This document shows positions 13,868-16,072 of a stretch of DNA of 16,072 nucleotides, piece by piece. The position numbers and the translations under genes are program-made. The stretch comes from Treponema sp. GTDB taxonomy: Bacteria; Spirochaetota; Spirochaetia; Treponematales; Treponemataceae. The DNA lies in the NCBI GenBank assembly GCA_014804085.1, contig JAAVAM010000016.1, forward strand, positions 1 through 16,072. Direction: 5' to 3'. The notes beneath the pieces were generated by a model. That model searched no databases. It saw nothing but the letters and a program-made list of their open reading frames with translations, and was not told where the DNA came from. Position 1 is the first letter of the stretch. Each line of letters begins with the position of its first letter.

Positions 13868-14974
13868 TTAAGCTCTGCTCGCCCGCTGCTGCAAGAACAA
13901 ATCCGCCAGCACGATGGCCGCCATCGCCTCGATGACCGGCACGATGCGCGGGCACAGGCACACGTCGTGCCGCCCCTCAATCACCAGGTCGCTGTCGGCA
14001 AGGCCGTGCTCCGTCACGCTGACTGTCTTTTGCGCGCGGAAAATGCTCGGCACGGGCTTGACGGCGACGCGGAAAAAGATGTCCGCGCCGTTTGCGATGC
14101 CGCCGATGATGCCGCCCGCATGGTTGCTCCCGAACGCAACCGACCCGTCGTCCGCCACGCGCATGGCATCGTTGTTTTCGCTTCCCGTGCTGTCGGCGGC
14201 GGTGAATCCCGCCCCGAATTCGATGCCCTTGGTCGCGCCGATTGAAAGAATCGCCTTTGCCAGCTCCGCGTCCAGCTTGCCGAACACCGGCTCGCCGATG
14301 CCTGCGGGAACGCCCGTTATGCGGCATGCCACGATGCCGCCGCAGCTGTCCTTGTCCCGGCGGTATGCGTCTATGCGCGCCGCCATTTTTTCTGCCGCCG
14401 CGCAGTCCGCCGCGCGCAGGGCGTTCCGCTCGATCTCCGAGAAATCGACTTTTTCAATGCTGATGCCCGCCGCGCGTTCCGTGTACGCGGTGATCGTGAC
14501 TTTCCCGCCGGAAAGCGCGCGCAGGACTTGTTTTGCGACCGCGCCCGCCGCCACGCGCGCCGCCGTCTCCCGCCCGCTCGACCGTCCGCCGCCCCGGTAG
14601 TCGCGCACGCCGTATTTGGCAAAGTACCCGTAGTCCGCATGTCCCGGCCGGAACGTCCGCGCGAGGTTCGCATAGTCCTTGGAATGCTGCGCCGTGTTCC
14701 GGATCACGAGCGCGATTGGCGTGCCTTCGCTCACGCCGTCAAAGATGCCGCTCAGGGCTTCCGCCGCGTCGGCTTCCGTGCGGCTCGTTACGGCGGCGTT
14801 CGGCTTTCCCGCGAACTGCGCGCCGGGCCGTCGGCGGTCAAGCTCGCGCTGCACTTCGCCCAGGTCGATCGGAATACCTGCGGGGCAGCCGTCTATGACG
14901 CACCCCAACGCCGCGCCGTGGCTTTCGCCGAACGTGGTGATCTTGAATATCGTGCCGATAGTGTTCTGTGCCAT
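13868..14974 (-). CDS. aroC: Chorismate synthase
   Basis: A 368-residue enzyme that makes chorismate from 5-enolpyruvylshikimate-3-phosphate, the last shikimate-pathway step, with reduced FMN as cofactor. The three family signatures are visible: GESHGAALGCVIDGCPAG near residue 16, then RPGHADYGYFAKYGVRDYRG followed by GGRSSGRETAARVAAGAVA, and the later GGIIGGIANGADIFF block. The length is normal. ATG 14974 is preceded by AAGGAG with a 7-nt spacer. It is strongly GC-rich, as are glf and wzx, and unlike the middle of the glycan operon. It is a monocistronic-looking housekeeping gene and gives a fixed anchor next to the variable region. No shikimate-pathway neighbour is in the window. Confidence 0.98.
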   Translation of the reverse strand: MAQNTIGTIFKITTFGESHGAALGCVIDGCPAGIPIDLGEVQRELDRRRPGAQFAGKPNAAVTSRTEADAAEALSGIFDGVSEGTPIALVIRNTAQHSKDYANLARTFRPGHADYGYFAKYGVRDYRGGGRSSGRETAARVAAGAVAKQVLRALSGGKVTITAYTERAAGISIEKVDFSEIERNALRAADCAAAEKMAARIDAYRRDKDSCGGIVACRITGVPAGIGEPVFGKLDAELAKAILSIGATKGIEFGAGFTAADSTGSENNDAMRVADDGSVAFGSNHAGGIIGGIANGADIFFRVAVKPVPSIFRAQKTVSVTEHGLADSDLVIEGRHDVCLCPRIVPVIEAMAAIVLADLFLQQRASRA

Positions 14975-15024
14975 GCGAACTCCTTGCAGATGCCGCGTCG
15001 GCGGCGTGTCTCCGTGCGGATTTA

Positions 15025-15033
15025 CTATAGCAT
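15025..15033 (-). promoter_or_regulatory. Possible extended -10 promoter of aroC
   Basis: The minus strand reads TGCTATAGT (15033-15025), an extended -10 (TGnTATAGT), about 50 nt upstream of the aroC ATG. No good -35 is found at the right distance. The leader between it and the ATG contains a small GC-rich hairpin. Confidence 0.4.
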
Positions 15034-15059
15034 GAAATGAGGGGGATATGCTAGGGGGA

Positions 15060-15198
15060 TCTTCCCGCTTGGAAGCGGGCGGAACGTCTTGGGGGAGAGA
15101 GAGACCTCTACGGGTTGTCTTCCCGCTTGGAAGCGGGGGAACTGTTCTTGGGAGAGGGAAACCCCTCTACTTCCGAAGCGGGGTTTTCCCTCTCCCAA
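15060..15198. repeat. Duplicated ~58-bp hairpin unit followed by a very strong stem-loop
   Basis: TCTTCCCGCTTGGAAGCGGG occurs at 15060-15079 and again at 15118-15137, each a self-complementary stem. The following bases are also similar (GGAAC, TTGGG, GAGAG and CTCTAC blocks), so a unit of about 58 bp is duplicated. Next, positions 15148-15161 pair perfectly with 15185-15198 (14 bp, TTGGGAGAGGGAAA), then, past one bulged T, CCCC (15162-15165) pairs with GGGG (15180-15183). The stem has no T-tract, so termination is possible but unproven. Confidence 0.8.
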
Positions 15199-15221
15199 AC
15201 CCTCTCCCTTTCCCAGCACGG

Positions 15222-15258
15222 CTTAGGGCTACTGCCCTAAGAACCCGCTTCGGGTTTT
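15222..15258. terminator. Two adjacent small hairpins between a transporter gene and aroC
   Basis: CTTAGGGC-TACT-GCCCTAAG (15222-15241) is a perfect 8-bp stem with a 4-nt loop. It is followed by AACCCG-CTT-CGGGTT (15242-15256) and TTTG, which resembles a weak intrinsic terminator on the plus strand. On the minus strand, where the flanking genes lie, no T-tract follows either stem, so a role in ending the transporter transcript is uncertain. Confidence 0.35.
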
Positions 15259-15529
15259 GTTGGGGCGTTTTGCTTACTTTTGCGTTGGGGAGACAAAAAA
15301 TTTTTGTTTGTTGGTCACTTTCGTGTTGGGGAAGCAACAAATTTTTGTTTGTTGTTTGCTTTTGCGCTGGGGAAGCAAAAAATTTTTGTTCGTTGTTTGC
15401 TTTTGCGTTGGGGAAGGAACAAATTTTTGTTTGTTGGTCATTTTTGCGTTGGGGAAGCAAAAAATTTTTGTTCGTTGTTTGCTTTCGCGTTGGGGAACGA
15501 ACAAATTTTTGTTTGTTGTTCGCTTTTGC
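15259..15529. repeat. Minisatellite: six tandem 41-bp units plus a 25-bp partial unit
   Basis: Full units begin at GTTGGGG (or GCTGGGG) positions 15284, 15325, 15366, 15407, 15448 and 15489, exactly 41 bp apart. A truncated 25-bp unit begins at 15259, and a decayed one follows from 15530. Each has the form GTTGGGGAAG, a CAAAAAATTTTTG-like AT block, then GTTTGTTGTTTGC. Units alternate: those at 15325, 15407 and 15489 have AACAAA and GTTTG, whereas those at 15366 and 15448 have AAAAAA and GTTCG, so there is an 82-bp higher-order period. Because 41 is not a multiple of 3, all frames stay open; the Cys/Phe-rich frames are artefacts. Confidence 0.97.
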
Positions 15530-15589
15530 GTTTGGGCGGACAGCAGCATTTTGTCGTTCGGGAAAAACGTGGCGGAGCGGGTGCTGTCG

Positions 15590-16072
15590 TTAGAGGTCGA
15601 TGCGGGCGGTGCCGGCTTTTATGCGGCGGATGAATAGGACTGCCACGATGATAGAGGTGATGCCGACTGCGCCGTTGCTGATGAGCATGGCGATTCCGAC
15701 GGCGGGAATGCCGATCGTGGTGAAGCGCATGAGCAGGAAGAGCGGGGGAATGCGGTAGACGAACAGGCGGACGACGTTCAGGATCATCGAGATGCGCGTC
15801 CTGCCGAAGCCGTACAGCAGTCCCATGACCGACGCGTTGAGGGAGATGAGGACGGAATCCCAGCACTCATAGGTGTAGATCGCGTTGATTTCGGCGGCAA
15901 AGGCGGCATCTCCGCGGGCGAACAGCAGGATAATGCGGTCCTTGCACAGCATCATCGCCGAAAAGAACGTCGCCGCGATGATCAGGTTGATGACGAGCGT
16001 GCGGTAGAAGATGCCGAGCGCGCGCGCAAGGTTTCGGTTGCCCAGGTTCTGGCTGATGAGGCTCGACTCCGC
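15590..16072 (-). CDS. MATE family efflux transporter, C-terminal part (runs off the window)
   Basis: The frame is open from the right edge and ends in TAA 15590-15592, giving the last 160 residues. The segment begins AESSLISQNLGNRNLARALG, the mid-protein SQN-G-GN motif that opens the second half of MATE (multi-antimicrobial extrusion, MOP superfamily) carriers. It continues with hydrophobic helices such as TLVINLIIAATFFSAMMLCK and AVGIAMLISNGAVGITSIIV, and ends in a short basic tail. It would sit in the cytoplasmic membrane and exchange cations for organic substrates. Upstream parts, the start and the regulation lie outside the window. It is on the same strand as aroC but separated by 615 bp of repeats, so co-transcription is unlikely. 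Confidence 0.88.
   Translation of the reverse strand, partial: AESSLISQNLGNRNLARALGIFYRTLVINLIIAATFFSAMMLCKDRIILLFARGDAAFAAEINAIYTYECWDSVLISLNASVMGLLYGFGRTRISMILNVVRLFVYRIPPLFLLMRFTTIGIPAVGIAMLISNGAVGITSIIVAVLFIRRIKAGTARIDL

Noticed and set aside
13914..14600. 228-codon plus-strand open frame and others antisense to aroC
   Set aside because: They are antisense shadows caused by high GC; aroC on the minus strand accounts for the coding signal.
15259..15529. CRISPR array
   Set aside because: The units are contiguous with no unique spacers, and no cas genes are present.
15257..15637. Long Cys/Phe/Leu-rich open frames across the 41-bp array on both strands
   Set aside because: They arise because the repeat unit lacks stops in all frames and 41 is not a multiple of 3; there is no ribosome binding site and the reading frames are repeat artefacts.
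1..16072. tRNA or rRNA genes
   Set aside because: No cloverleaf-like segment or rRNA-like sequence was recognised by eye on either strand; a covariance search was not possible.

Overview
The window is bacterial and reads as a variable (accessory) stretch beside a housekeeping gene. It has compact operons with 4-nt ATGA stop/start overlaps, purine-rich ribosome binding sites, and a strong base-composition contrast between neighbouring genes. The style of the genes (a lone aroC, divergent XRE/ImmA and PIN modules, low-complexity intergenic word repeats) recalls a host-associated spirochaete such as Treponema. No rRNA or other marker is present, so this is a guess.

Layout, left to right. Positions 1-120 hold an AT-rich array of alternating inverted GTAAGGATAA words. 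Positions 146-1890 (minus strand) hold an XRE-ImmA/IrrE metalloprotease gene coupled by an ATGA overlap to a DUF4411 PIN-like gene, followed by a 37-codon ORF. The protease gene is split by two mutually compensating single-base indels in homopolymer runs. Positions 2095-11670 hold a nine-gene surface-polysaccharide operon, all on the minus strand. In transcription order it encodes a Wzx flippase, UDP-galactopyranose mutase (Glf), a glycosyltransferase, a GT2, an EpsG/Wzy-like polymerase, a GT4, a second GT2, a GT32-like DXD transferase, and a final GT4 broken by a frameshift. An orphan ribosome binding site and start codon directly after the last gene suggests the operon once continued.

Positions 11671-12172 are gene-free. 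They contain a phased array of CAAGNCTTG palindromes and then a 23-bp-period word repeat. Next come a small, possibly caspase-fold protein (12173-12559, minus) and a divergent XRE regulator (12693-12971, plus) with an operator-like inverted repeat between them. A PIN-toxin/antitoxin pair follows (13121-13781, minus) with a clear sigma-70-type promoter, then aroC (13868-14974, minus). The 615-bp gap 14975-15589 contains a duplicated ~58-bp hairpin unit, a very strong hairpin, and six tandem copies of a 41-bp unit. The window ends inside the C-terminal part of a MATE-family transporter gene (15590-16072, minus).

How the genes fit together: Glf supplies UDP-galactofuranose. Up to six glycosyltransferases would build a repeat unit on a lipid carrier, Wzx would flip it, and the Wzy-like protein would polymerise it. 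No initiating sugar-phosphate transferase, chain-length regulator or export gene is in the window, so these must be elsewhere or the cluster is incomplete. Toxin-like and ImmA-like modules flank the glycan cluster on both sides, as expected of an exchangeable locus. The most interesting signals are the split ImmA gene, the family of intergenic arrays built from different words, the 41-bp minisatellite, and the small caspase-like protein.
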